Of a stretch of 64,000 bases of DNA, positions 1-11,433 are shown piece by piece. A model generated the notes under the pieces. It did no database searches, was not told the DNA's origin, and worked only from the letters and a program-made list of their open reading frames with translations. Numbering within the stretch: position 1 is the first letter of the stretch; each line of letters starts with the position of its first letter. Both the position numbers and the translations under genes were made by a program. Origin of the DNA: Opisthocomus hoazin (Eukaryota > Chordata > Aves > Opisthocomiformes > Opisthocomidae); assembly GCF_030867145.1 (NCBI RefSeq), contig NC_134414.1:65135397-65199396 (forward strand), read 5' to 3'.

Positions 1-1604
1 ACAGTAGGGCACAGGAATTTCAGAGAAAACCTCTCAGTCCTGATGTTGAGCATAGTGAGGCTTATGAGCATCTTGAAGAGATCATCAGTCTCTGGGGTGG
101 GAAGCTTGCACTTCTGTAAATTTGCAAGCTGTATCAGTTTCTATTGAAATCAGGTAGATCATTTCTCAGATGACAAACTTTCAAGGATGATCTAATAAAC
201 AGACACTCTGTAGAAAGAAACAAATGGTCTACTAGAGTTCATTCTCCCGTTCGGCTGTTTTTCTTGCTTCTATGTTTAACCTGTAAATTCTGAAGATTAG
301 AGTTCATTTTGTCTATAGCAAACAAGTAGGAAACTTGATATGATGGGTTTGGGCCAGCTAGATCTAGCTGCAATGCAAATAGGACATGCAAACATAGTCA
401 GTGGTAAGTAATATCTAAATTAAATCTGAGGCTGGTTTAGTTGTAAACGATAACTCACACTAAATGACCTTATATATAGTGCTTACTGATATGGAATTGT
501 GTATTGACTGTCATTTTGTCATGTGACAAGTATAGCTGTGTTTCTGAAGAGCTCTTTCTGAGTTGCTAAATGTGGTTCTTTCTCAATGGGAATGACTCCT
601 ATCATCATAAATTTGCTATGGCAACATTTTCAGGTTTTGTTCCATCTTATCCATTTGGCTCAGTGTTATAGTCTTCAGAGTGTTATATGTTGACTGAACT
701 GAGTCAGCAAGGTGACATAATCTTGTCTAGATTCATTTAAAAGGATTGTGGAGCAATAGATCCTTTAGATAACGGAGTGTGATAATGATTTTTTCTGCTG
801 AAAAGCTTGTAAAAAGGAAATTTGCCTCCTCATACAGGGCTGACTTTTGCCAACTGTCTCTTCTGAGCTAGAAGAAGGCTATTTCATCTTTCACAACAGC
901 AAGTTTTAATTGGGGATTGACTTGCTCAGTTTTCCAATGGTAGACCATTTAGCCATAGTTAAGGTGGATTACTATAGGCACCATCATTTTTGAGCACTCA
1001 AAGTTAAAACTTAATTTTCTGTTGTCTTGCTTGTGCCTCCTTAGGAATTAATATCTGTGAACAGCTGAGTGAGATTTACCTGCACAGGCACTCGCAGAAA
1101 GTGAATCTCAAGTCCAGAAGCTTAAAGATTTGCACTCTAATTGCTACACTTTGTTTTTTTAAACTTAGGGCAAAGCTCGGCTTAGCAGACTGGAGGAATT
1201 TTTCAGTCTCCTTCCAGAGGCAAGTAAATAAGCCAGTCAGGGACCTGATTACAGTCTTTACATGGAATTACTTTACATTGGGAAGAAATGTGCAGTGCTA
1301 AAGGCAATGCGCTCTGTATATTTTATGGAGAACATGTTATGGTTTCTAAACCCCTTTGTCAGAATCCCAAACACCTTGTGCCTCATGCAGAAAACTTTGC
1401 AAGACTGATGCTTCAGTGTGGTTAACACCCTTGAGTTCTGAGGAGTACTTTTGATATTTTGATAGTTGTACATCTAGGGAAGCCTTCAAGGGGGGGTCTT
1501 CATTTACTGAAATATATACTTGTGTGGAGATAATTAAATCTATGTTACTTAAATAAGTTTTTGCTGAATTGCCACAGAAGTAATATATCTCTATAATATT
1601 ATTT
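1..1604 (+). other. ITGBL1: ITGBL1 intron, unique sequence
   Basis: AT-rich non-coding sequence lying upstream of the first ITGBL1 exon in the window. I see no exon with the CxCGxC pattern of integrin EGF repeats on the + strand and no recognisable repeat before the CR1 copy that begins near 1605. That it is intron is inferred from the reading phase of the exon at 32909, which must be preceded by earlier exons of the gene. Confidence 0.6.
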
Positions 1605-2728
1605 CACAGAATCACAGATTCACAGAATGGTAGGAGTTGGAAGGGTCCTCTGTGGGTCATCTAGTCCAACCCCCCTGCCAAAGCAGGGTCACCTACAGCA
1701 GGCTGCGCAGGAACTTTTCCAGGCGGGTCTTGAATATCTCCAGAGAAGGAGACTCCACAACCTCCCTGGGCAGCCTGTTCCAGTGCTCCGTCACCCTCAG
1801 AGGGAAGAAGTTCTTCCTCATGTTCAGACGGAACTTCCTGTGCTTCAGTTTGTGCCCATTGCCCCTTGTCCTGGTGCTGGGCACCACTGAAAAGGGTTTG
1901 GCCCCATCCTCCTGACACCCACCCTGAAGATACTCATAAGTATAAATTAGGTCCCCTCGCAGCCTTCTCTTCTTCAGGCTGAACAAGCCCAGCTCCCTCA
2001 GCCTCTCCTTGTAGGAGAGATGCTCCAGTCCCCTCATCATCCTCGTAGCCCTCCGCTCAACTCTCTCCAGTAGCTCTTCATTTTTCTTGAACTGGGGAGT
2101 CCAGAACTGGACAGAGTACTCCAGATGGGGCCTCACTAGGGCAGAGTAGAGGGGGAGGAGAACCTCCCTCAACCTGCTGGCCATGCTCTTCTTGATGCAT
2201 CCCATGATGGCATTGGCCTTCTTGGCAGCCAGGGCACACTGCTGGATCATGGTTAACCTGTCATCCACTAGGACACCCAGGTCCCTCTCCTCAGAGCTGC
2301 TCTCCAGCAGGTCCGCCCTGAGCCTGTACTGGTGCATGGGGTTGTTCCTCCCCAGGTGTAGGACCCTGCACTTGCCCTTGTTGAACTTCATCAGGTTCCT
2401 CTCTGCCCAACTTTCCAGCCTGTCCAGGTCTCGCTGAATGGCAGCACAGCCTTCTGGTGTATCCACCACAACTCCCAGTTTTGTGTCATCAGCAAACTTG
2501 CTGAGGCTACACTCTAACTCTTCATCCAGATCACTGATGAAGTTGAATAAGACTGGGCCCAGTACTCACCCCTGGGGAACACTACTAGTTACAGGCCTCC
2601 AACTAGACTCAGCACTGCTGATGACAACCCTCTGAGCTCTGCCATTCAGCCAGTTCTCAATCCACCTCACCGATCACTGATCCAGGCCACACTTCCTGAG
2701 CTTGCTTATGAGGATGTTATAGGAGACT
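1605..2728 (-). mobile_element. CR1 LINE, 5'-truncated, ORF2 C-terminal part
   Basis: Antisense copy of a chicken repeat 1 type non-LTR retrotransposon. On the - strand it ends in octamer-like repeats (ATTCTGTG) at about 1605-1625, the CR1 3' end. The frame encodes the end of reverse transcriptase and the region after it: the catalytic FADD box is at 2485-2496, followed by [20 protein letters not shown] and the C-terminal [10 protein letters not shown] block. It is open for 258 codons from the Met at 2469 to the stop at 1693. One in-frame TGA (2566-2568) interrupts it just upstream, within the VPQGSVLG block. The 5' end is lost near 2728. CR1 elements copy themselves by target-primed reverse transcription and are usually 5'-truncated, as here. 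It is a dead copy, but one of the better preserved in the window. Confidence 0.93.
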
Positions 2729-2802
2729 ATTGTTTGAACATATTGACATATTGACTATGTTATTTGCCTAATAATGGCAGAAATGTTTCAATGTAAGGCA
2801 CT

Positions 2803-3090
2803 ATAGAACCATAGAACAGAATCATAGAAAGGTTTGGGTTGGAAGGGACCTTAATGCTTATCTGGTTCCAACCCCCCTGCCATGGGAAGGGACACCTTCC
2901 ACTAGACCAGGTTGCTCAAAGCCCCATCGAACCTGGCCTTCAACACTTCCAGGGAGGGAGCATCTACAACTTCCTTGGGCAATCTGTTCCAATGCCTCAC
3001 CACTCTCATCATGAAGAAGTTTTTTCTTATATCTAACGTAAATCTACCCTTTTCTAGTTTATAATCATTACCGCTTGTCCTATCATCATT
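2803..3090 (-). mobile_element. CR1 LINE 3' fragment
   Basis: A second antisense CR1 tail about 75 bp after the first. It starts with CATAGAA-type terminal repeats and GGTTTGGGTTGGAAGGGACC, then the usual tract reading on the other strand as the end of ORF2. It stops near 3090 before an A-run. It is diverged and has no intact frame. It is a separate insertion from the copy at 1605-2728, because both have their own 3' terminus. Confidence 0.88.
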
Positions 3091-3354
3091 AAAAAAAAAT
3101 CACGTAATCAAAGTATTATGTAAATCTTCATTCAGCTTTTTAAAATTCCTTTGGGGATAGTAGGGGCTGAATGTAGAAACCTTTGTAGCAAGGAGAAGTG
3201 TTCCTTCTGCATTTGAATATCTACATACAGCTCAGTAGTGAAGAAATAAAACAAAATAAAAATAAGTTAATCTCCAAATAATGTAAAATGGACCTTGAAA
3301 CCAGTGCAAGAAAATGAAATGAAAAAATACTGGGAAAATATCCATTCTGTTTTC

Positions 3355-3998
3355 TTCCTGTGCTGGCTGCAGGTGGCAAGGTGGTGCTAGTGATGGGGGC
3401 TGCAGGGGCCAGAGAGGAGAGGGGGCTGTGAGGAGAGGCCGTAACTGTCCTGTGCCAAACACAGTCTGTTCCTTCTGTCTGCAGCCATCCCACCGCAGGA
3501 CACAGCTGAGCCCTGCAGGCAGGATGGTGACACCTCAGGGGAAGTGTGTTTAAGAAAGGATGGAAAATGATGGAGAAGGAGGATGGAAAAGAAGGGTGAG
3601 TAACTGCAGTATGAACACTGAGGTGAAAGAATGGAGGAGGAGGAGGCGCTTCACAGCAGAGCAGATAACCCCTGCAGCCTGTGGAGGACCCGCACTGGAG
3701 CAGGGGAGAAGTGTGAGGAGGAAGGAGCAGCAAAGAGGAGCTGTTATGGGCTGACCAGAACTTCCAGTTCCCCATCCCCCTGTGCTGCTCACGGCAGGGG
3801 AGGACAGGAGTCAGAAGTGAAGGAGTGAAGCTGAACATGGGAAAAGGGTGGTAGGAGAGGTATCGTTGTTTGTTTGTTTCCCGGTACCCAAATTAGTAAT
3901 TTAATACATATTTAGTATTATTATATGTTTAATAATAATAATACTATAATTATAATTAAAGTTCTTTTTCTCCAAGTTGGGTCCTTTCTGCCCACTGA
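3355..3998 (+). mobile_element. Degenerate avian LTR-like repeat
   Basis: A GC-rich, purine-rich block (3355-3850) runs into an AT-rich stretch with AATAATAATAAT (3880-3960) and ends in TTTCTCCAAGTTGGG. The order resembles an interspersed avian LTR family that I recall, which has GGACCC(A/G)CRCTGGAGCAGGGG-like text, then GTGTGAGGAGGAAGGAGC, a GTGAAG-TGAGC block and finally an AT-rich poly(A) region. The recall is approximate. No matching second LTR or internal retroviral sequence is visible, so it would be a decayed solo LTR or fragment. The long open frame on the - strand here (3221-3838) is a by-product of base composition. Confidence 0.42.
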
Positions 3999-6900
3999 AT
4001 TTAACTTCGATAAGACAGTTCACAATTCAAAGGTTTAGATTCCATACAGACACTTGCATACTGAGGTTATTAGTTTCTGTTTGGTTTAAGAACAAAGCCA
4101 TATCTTCAAGAAAGGCTTACGACCTTCATTTGGAAGGTGAATGCATCACTTTCTCTGACGGCATTTTAATGATTAAACACCTTCATTACTGTAACCATTT
4201 GCAGTATAAATACCCAACAAGCCATTGATACCACCTTCTACAAGAATCTGAAAAATACACAAGCATGGATTCAGGGGCTGGCCCACTTGGAAAGAGGAAA
4301 AATGATTCCCTGTTGTCACAAAATCAAAAACTCATGGTCATCTAATCTCAGTTTCAGGAAAAATAAGCTTAATTCATACTATTATATTTATCTATACATA
4401 TGCTGCTTTAGTAATTTATTTGTCAAATTGTAGTTATCCTAGATCAAGATGAAATCAAGCCCAAAAATCTTTATCTGAAATTTTGGGTAATGATGGTGTT
4501 GGTAGTTGTGTACTAAGAGTGGATAGTGACTAATACTTGGTCTGAATGATCCAGACATATAGAAGCACAAATTGCCAAAATTTTACCAAAATTTCTTTAC
4601 AACTAATTTTTGCATGGTATTATTAGATCTTACCTTGGTGCCACATTAGAAGAAATGTCTGGGTAATACAAATATGCAATCTTCAAGGAACGTAGCCATT
4701 GCACTGTACTTGTTTTTTAGTATTAGTGTGTTTTAAACAAGGTCAAGTATTACAGAGTTTTGTATTTCTTTACCATTGGCACTAAATAGCTACCAGGATA
4801 GGAAAGAATGGCAGATAAGAAAAAATTAAGTCCAGCATCTCTAAGAATTGTAAAAGGTGATGCTATACTAAGCATAAATATATAAGTTGCTAAAAACTTA
4901 CACAATCATTAAAAAAGTTAGTAGCAAGGAATATTCTTTTCAAGTCTTTCCTCTCTTCTTTCTTCTACTTCGTATTATTTTAAAAAACAGTACTTGGAGG
5001 TATATATTCCCTTTGTGTAGCTTCTCTATTTTAACCTATGACAACAGAATTTAGTAAAACTGTGTATCCTAGAAAAAAGCATCAAAGGTTATGCTAAGGC
5101 TAGTTTTATTGTACTCACATTTGGCAACAGATGTCTTAAGATCAAGCTATGACTTATCAACAGAGAAAATGTTGAAAAGTTCAGTCTTGAAAGACATTCC
5201 CCATGTCCCCAACATCTTCTACTTCATTAATAAAACACCAAAATGTTGATAGGATATTCTGAATGGTAATGCTGTGACGAGTGGGACCTGTTGCCCATTC
5301 CAAAAAGCCCCAAATAACGGTGTTTCTAATTAGGTCTGTAGCAAAGTGTAGCACACAAATTTTACACTTCTTACAGCTGTGTAAAGTGCTTTGAATGTCA
5401 CAGAGACATACATCACAGGATAGTTTTGTTGTTTTGCAGGTAGCTTCAAGGTAACCTCTTGCTTCAGTCTGAGATAGCTGAGATCCTTCTTAGTGTTTGC
5501 CTTTGAAGACACCACATTAGTGTTAAGGAAGCATAAAATACTGCATGGTGAGTCTTAAACAGCACTATTTGTGTGAGAGTAGATGCATAATGGTCAGCTA
5601 ATGATTCTAGTGTGTCTATATGTTTCATAAACCAAACTGAGGTTTATATTTAGGCTCTGCATTTAGTCACCAGATATCCTGGGCTGTAATTTCAATTACT
5701 CTGTGATCATTTGTATTCTCTTAGTGCCTCTGGTCTCCACTCAGGAGACGGCAGCGGTATTTCTGTAAGCACTGTATGCCTGTGTGGCAACGGGTGACGG
5801 CTCTTGTCTGAAGAGGTTCCTTGTTTAAGGAGGGACCATTCTGTTCTGTTGACAATGAATAATGGCATATAGGAGATGAAAGGGAACATTGCCTTCTCAG
5901 GCTTAGTGTTAGCTGAGATTTTAATTGTTCTCATCTTCTGTGTTATCAATTATAATGTCCCTTTCTCTGCTCCGGGGTTCAACAAACTAAAAGTTTTATT
6001 GTGAAGCCTGATATTCCCCAGTAAGAAATATATAATCGGATACTTAAAAACAGCATAAAAGAATATTTTGAACTTTTAGTCTGAAATATGGAGTAACATC
6101 TGCTTTCACTGCCCATAGCAGGGCTCAATAACCTTCCTAATTGACTACCACCTGAGCGGAACAATGGGGAGCAATTACAGGTTTTATATAATATTTCAAA
6201 ATGACTCAGGTTAATTAGAATACACCATATATTTATGGCTGCCTTCATATTTACTCTGTCAGGAATTCTTTGCGCTGCTTTCTGTTTAGTATGATTCGCG
6301 TTTGTATTTCGTGTTAGGAAGACTTTTCACAAAGAGAAGTATTGGGCAGTTCTAGTACTTAGGCTTGTTACTTGGTACCTGCTAGTTGGTAACTTAGGCT
6401 AGTTACTTGGTACCTGGATGAGAAATTTCAGCACAGTTATCTACCTGATTTTTTTGTTCACACCTTGAAAGCTTCTGTCAGCTGCTTCAGAGAGGACTTT
6501 GGGATACTCTAAGGCACAGGAAAATATTCAAAACAAAATGCAAACTCTAGCAGAATTATTAATGTTTCTAAGTGCTATTTGATAGCAAATGAAAAGCTTA
6601 TCTTCATTTCACAAGTGCAAAGTGCAAATGCATCAATAGCAGTGACATTTACAATTCAACCCATAGCACTAGTGTATTCAAAATCTTGTGGAAGAGTGCG
6701 TATTCCTGGCTGCATTCATAACACTGTTCATATTTATGGCTGTATTTTCATTCTTAGGAGTCAAAGAGAACTGCCTACACCTTCTTCAAATTTTTGACCT
6801 TCATTTGAAGATGCTGAAATGATCTTTCTGATTGTCATTTGTTTTTCTTCAGGGAAAACAAAAAATATTTTGAGAATGGAACACGACATGGAGTGATTTG

Positions 6901-9900
6901 TTTGTTTGTTGGTTTGTTTTGTGTTTTTTTCTTTTCTCCTCCTAAGAGTTTACCCCTTTGATACCTGGAAAGAAATGGGCTTCTCTCTACTCTGAGTCAA
7001 GCAAGAATGGTTATAATTCATGAATGTTATAAACCTTCTCTCATCTGACTTTTTATATATTATGTCTGCTTGTGGATCCATACGCAATCTTGGGCTGCCT
7101 GCTCTTCTGTGCGGGATCCATGGAAGGAAGCCAAGCTTTGTAACCTGGAGTTCGCATATCAAATCTGAATCTTCCAAAGCTTTTCATGGTCAGTGAAGGA
7201 ACACAGAATCAGATATACTATTGTTTTGCTTTGCTTCAGTACAGCAATTCCTGAGTTGTTCTCTTTAGTTTAGGCTGAATCAGGATCTCTGTGTGTTTTG
7301 GCAGATTTATTCAAACTATCAGCTTTACAGATATTCCATGACAGATTATACCTCTTAACTTCCAGTTTATAAACATGGTAGCACAAAACTATTTTCAGTG
7401 TCATCTGTAAATATAGATAGATCATGCTTTCCATGAAGATACATTATGAGGTTACAGTCAAACTGTCTATTGTTAACATGACATAAAAATTCCTTTCATG
7501 GATGTGTTCTGGGAAAAGAGAAAAAGAGGGTGTGAAACATATGTGTGTATTCCATACTGAAGTTGTTGGGAACAGAAACACTCGAGCCTATTTACTGAGA
7601 CTTCTTGTTCCTATTGAGATTACTTTATTTTTTTTTTTCTGAATCACTGTGAAATCTGCATTTGTCTTCCCAAGTATTTCAGACACATCCTGTAGATACA
7701 GATAGTTAAGAGCCAACCGCTGGTTGGTTTCCCTCAGTGCTTTCCACCGGTTTGTTTTTGTTTATGATGTGTTGTTTGCTTCATTTCTGTGATACATTTG
7801 TGCAGTCTTATTTAGCCTTCAGATCATCAAGCTATTGGAGCATCAGTGCACACGGCATGAAAAGAAATGAGTCATTCACCCATTCCCAATCTTTTGTTTC
7901 CTCAGCTGAGTGAAGGGTTCAATAAATTACTATGGTTCATAATGACTATAAAAGTTAAACACTATTTTTATCTATTCAGCTGTGTTTTAAATACAGCATT
8001 GGGATCTATCATTCTGTCATGGAGAGAGGCTCTGGAAGCATTTGACAACTTATAATCTTTCCTCCTTCACATATTCATGAGAGAGTAAGATTATGCATGC
8101 AAGTAACAACTTTACACATTAATTATTGAGTCAGATATCAGGAAGACCATAACTTCATGAAAGACAATGCACAGAAATACTTTGATTTGAAGAAAAGATA
8201 AAGCTCAAGGGCAGAAATCCTGGGGTTTGAATAACAGCAGATAATTTCCTGTCCTTCCTCTATCCCTTATCTAAGTTTCAGGCTAGAATATCTATGTTAT
8301 GAAAAGTCCTGAAGGAAGAACAGAAGTGAGCAGCAGGAGATACAGCTGTTCGTTGGGCTCGTTAATGGGTTTGGTTAATGCCTGATTGGCACCTGTTACA
8401 GGTGCTGTAATGAGATCCATCTCTCAGTGAATCAGTTGTGTTTCTTAGCATGGTGCAAAGAGTCAGCAGGGCCATGGCCTTATAACTTTCTACACTTTGA
8501 TGTATTACTTTCTGCCTGGAAAGAAGATGGAGCCAGCCAGTTGCCTTGCCTGGAACATGCAGCATGAATGGTGGGCTTCTAGTACATCCTTCTCCCCCTT
8601 TTATTGCCTGCTTGTTTGCCTTAATTAATCAGTGCACCCATCTCAATACATCAAACAGCACTGGGGTCACCGCTTTATTTGTTCATAGCTGTTGGTAATT
8701 CAGGCTACTAACTCCTAGTAATTCAAATGGTTGTATTTTGAAAGCCCCTACACTCATTCTTGGACTATTAGTGCTTTTATGATGCTAGCAATTATAATTC
8801 ATCCTGGTATTATACAGGAAAAATTCACTGAAGGGATTTGTTTGAAAGACAGGGAGAGAAAAATCCTTCTACTGCCTTTTCATCCACACACTGTAACATA
8901 GAAACAATGCTTGGCAGGAGTTAACCCATGATCTTGAATAATCTTTCACAGATTAAAAAATGGAGGCACACTGAGAAATTCTTTTCATTGAAGTGACATT
9001 TGGATATGGATCTTCCCACAGCCCTTTTTTTTCTGATAATATGGACTGGATATGAAATGAATTTAGTGCAGAATGAGACATGGCAGTTGTCTTTAACCTG
9101 CAAACTCTCATGATAAGTCTCTCATGAGACTAGAGCCCCCGTGGTTTAAGATCATAAATATTCCATTTCTAGGAATTTTAAGTTTTTCTGTATATAACAT
9201 GTGATATGAACAAAGCAGTTACAGTTATCTACATGCATGTAAGTGAATGAACACAGTAGCAATGACACTTGGCACTGTTGCATAATTTGTCCTGTGTTCA
9301 GCCATAGTATACCCTGCTATACAAAAGGGACCCAGGTAAGGGGATCTGAGTTTTGTGGTTTGGAATTGCCAGGATTTTGTACTTTTAAGACTTTATCCTA
9401 CTGTCACACTTGTTTTGTCAGAAACTGTATTAATACCTTCTAGAATACACTTAATTATTTGTATTTTATTTTATTAGGTGTGCATTGATGTGTTTTGAAC
9501 CTCTCTTGGTACAAAACAGATATCCTTAATAGACTTATACTGACTTTTTATGTTTCTTCATAGTTGTAGACATGAAATGATGCTATTTGGAGACCTTTGT
9601 TATACATCTGAGTTACTCTCAGCAAAGCACAGAAAAATGCATTGTTTGAAAGATATAAAGCAACCTATATTTAAAACTCCAGACATCTCTACAGGTTGAG
9701 GTTGTTTCACACCTGTCTTCAATTCATGTCATTTCCTTTAGTTAAATGTATTTTCATTGCAGACTGCCCTATTTATGACCACCTTCTATTAGAAGTCCTC
9801 TTAAATTCTCAGCTTAGCTTTGCATTCAAGTTGTAGATCTGCTTTTCAGACTTGCTGCCTTCCTTTGTTAAACACCTTAAGGCTGTTTGTCCTCTTAAAT

Positions 9901-11199
9901 GTCTTTGAATAACCATTTTCGGTGTTTGGAATTCATTCCAACCTATGTATGCTCTTATGCAACATCCCCACCATATCCAGGTGCCTTTCAGTTGCCTGGT
10001 AAGGAAGAGTGCTAGCACCTGAGGTTTGCTCTTTTTCTCATCCTTTTCCAATGGAAGGGTGTTTTGTTTTGAGGAAGTGAATTGCTGATTTACGTTAGGA
10101 GACATTGAAAAAGAACTACACGTTATCCTCAGAGCAGAGAATGGTAATGTTTGTGGCAGTCTTCATGCTCTGTAAATTTTTGTTTTCCAATTGCAGACCT
10201 GCTCCTGAGAATCTCATTGCAGCGTAGATCAGATTTTTGTTTGTTTGTTTGTTATGGATATAAAATAACTTTATGAGTAATCTGGATTTGAGATCTTACT
10301 GTAGATCTTGTACTAGAGCTTAAGACAAACCATCAGTTTTTCTAGTCAGCACTACTGACTGACTCAAAGATAAGAACACTGAATATTTTTTTGGCAAGCT
10401 GTTTGCTCCTTTAATCAAAGAAAACAGGAAAATAAGTGGAAATTTATTGTTAGATCATTTAGGAAGATTAATCCTGTCATAGTTTTTTTTAAAAAACTGA
10501 CGCATTTCTGATGGGATGTCTTCAACACATTTATCTTCCCTAGGAAATACATTTACAATAGATGTGGAGCCCAGTTTTGATAGTCTAAGACTGAAAAGCC
10601 GAGTACTTCTTTCTGCTTTAATGAAAGTCACTTCATTTATAACTCTAAAGTTCTTTTTGAGGACCCAGCAGGGCAAGAAAAGTGAGTTACTTCAAGTGTG
10701 TCCTTTATAGAAATTTGCAATCTATAACTGTTTTAAAGGTAGCTGGCAAAAGCACACTTTTAATAATTAATTTCTGTGTTACTTAGAAGTCAGTAAAATA
10801 TGTTGCTGTATTGATTCTTGTCCTAATTTATGTATTTAGAAAAAGCATAATCTATTCTTCAAAAATAGTATACAGACTTTGCAAAACAGATATGCAACTT
10901 CATTTTCAAAGGAGTGCAGGGTGGAGATGTTGGGTTCTATAAAATATTCTATTTCCCAACTTGTTTCGGGTTTTTTTTGTGAATTGGAAGGTATGGAGTG
11001 TAAATGCATATTGTGCATTTCCACCACAAGTTTTTGGGAAACTTATATTTGTTTTTCAAAAAAAATCTCAATGATTTCTCATTAATCAATGAAATTTTTT
11101 TTTTCTTTGCCTCCTACAGGGGAAGCATTGCAATAATTTGTGTTAAAAATCTATGATTTTTCTGGGTACTTGAAACCCATCAACTTCCTGGTGCCATAG
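3999..11199 (+). other. ITGBL1: ITGBL1 intron, mostly unique AT-rich sequence
   Basis: About 7.2 kb without any exon, RNA gene or transposon I can support. It contains short T/G-rich low-complexity tracts (TTTG repeats near 6898-6930 and 10233-10252) and one small imperfect tandem duplication at 6357-6416. Open frames here are all under 100 codons and show no family resemblance. Confidence 0.55.
6357..6416. repeat. Two-copy direct repeat, 35-bp period
   Basis: The 25-bp units 6357-6381 and 6392-6416 differ at one position, each beginning ACTTAGGCT and ending TTACTTGGTACCTG. They are separated by 10 bases. This looks like a local replication-slippage duplication in the intron. Each unit holds a palindromic GGTACC. 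Confidence 0.85.
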
Positions 11200-11204
11200 T
11201 AGAT

Positions 11205-11433
11205 CAGAGGAGGAAAACGACTAAGATGAAAAAAAATTTTTTTACTGTGAGGGTGGCCACACACTGGAAGAACTTGCCTAGACGTCTTATGTAGTCTCCA
11301 TCTTTGGAATCATTCAAAACCCAACTGGACACAGTCCTGGGCGGCCCGCTGTAGACCACCTTGTGCTGAGCAGAAGGATTGGACCAGATGATCTCCAGGG
11401 GTGCCTTCCCACATCAACTATACTGTGATCCCC
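11205..11433 (+). mobile_element. CR1 LINE 3' fragment, sense
   Basis: Sense-orientation CR1 tail containing the ACTGTGAGGGTGGC, TGGACACAGTCCTG and GGACCAGATGATCTCCAG blocks of the CR1 3' region, decaying into TATACTGTGATCC at the end. It is heavily mutated. The left boundary is uncertain by about 30 bases. Confidence 0.82.

Noticed and set aside
3221..3838. 205-codon open frame on the - strand
   Set aside because: Ser/Leu/Pro-rich translation of a purine-rich strand, no domain, no splice context, overlapping an LTR-like repeat.
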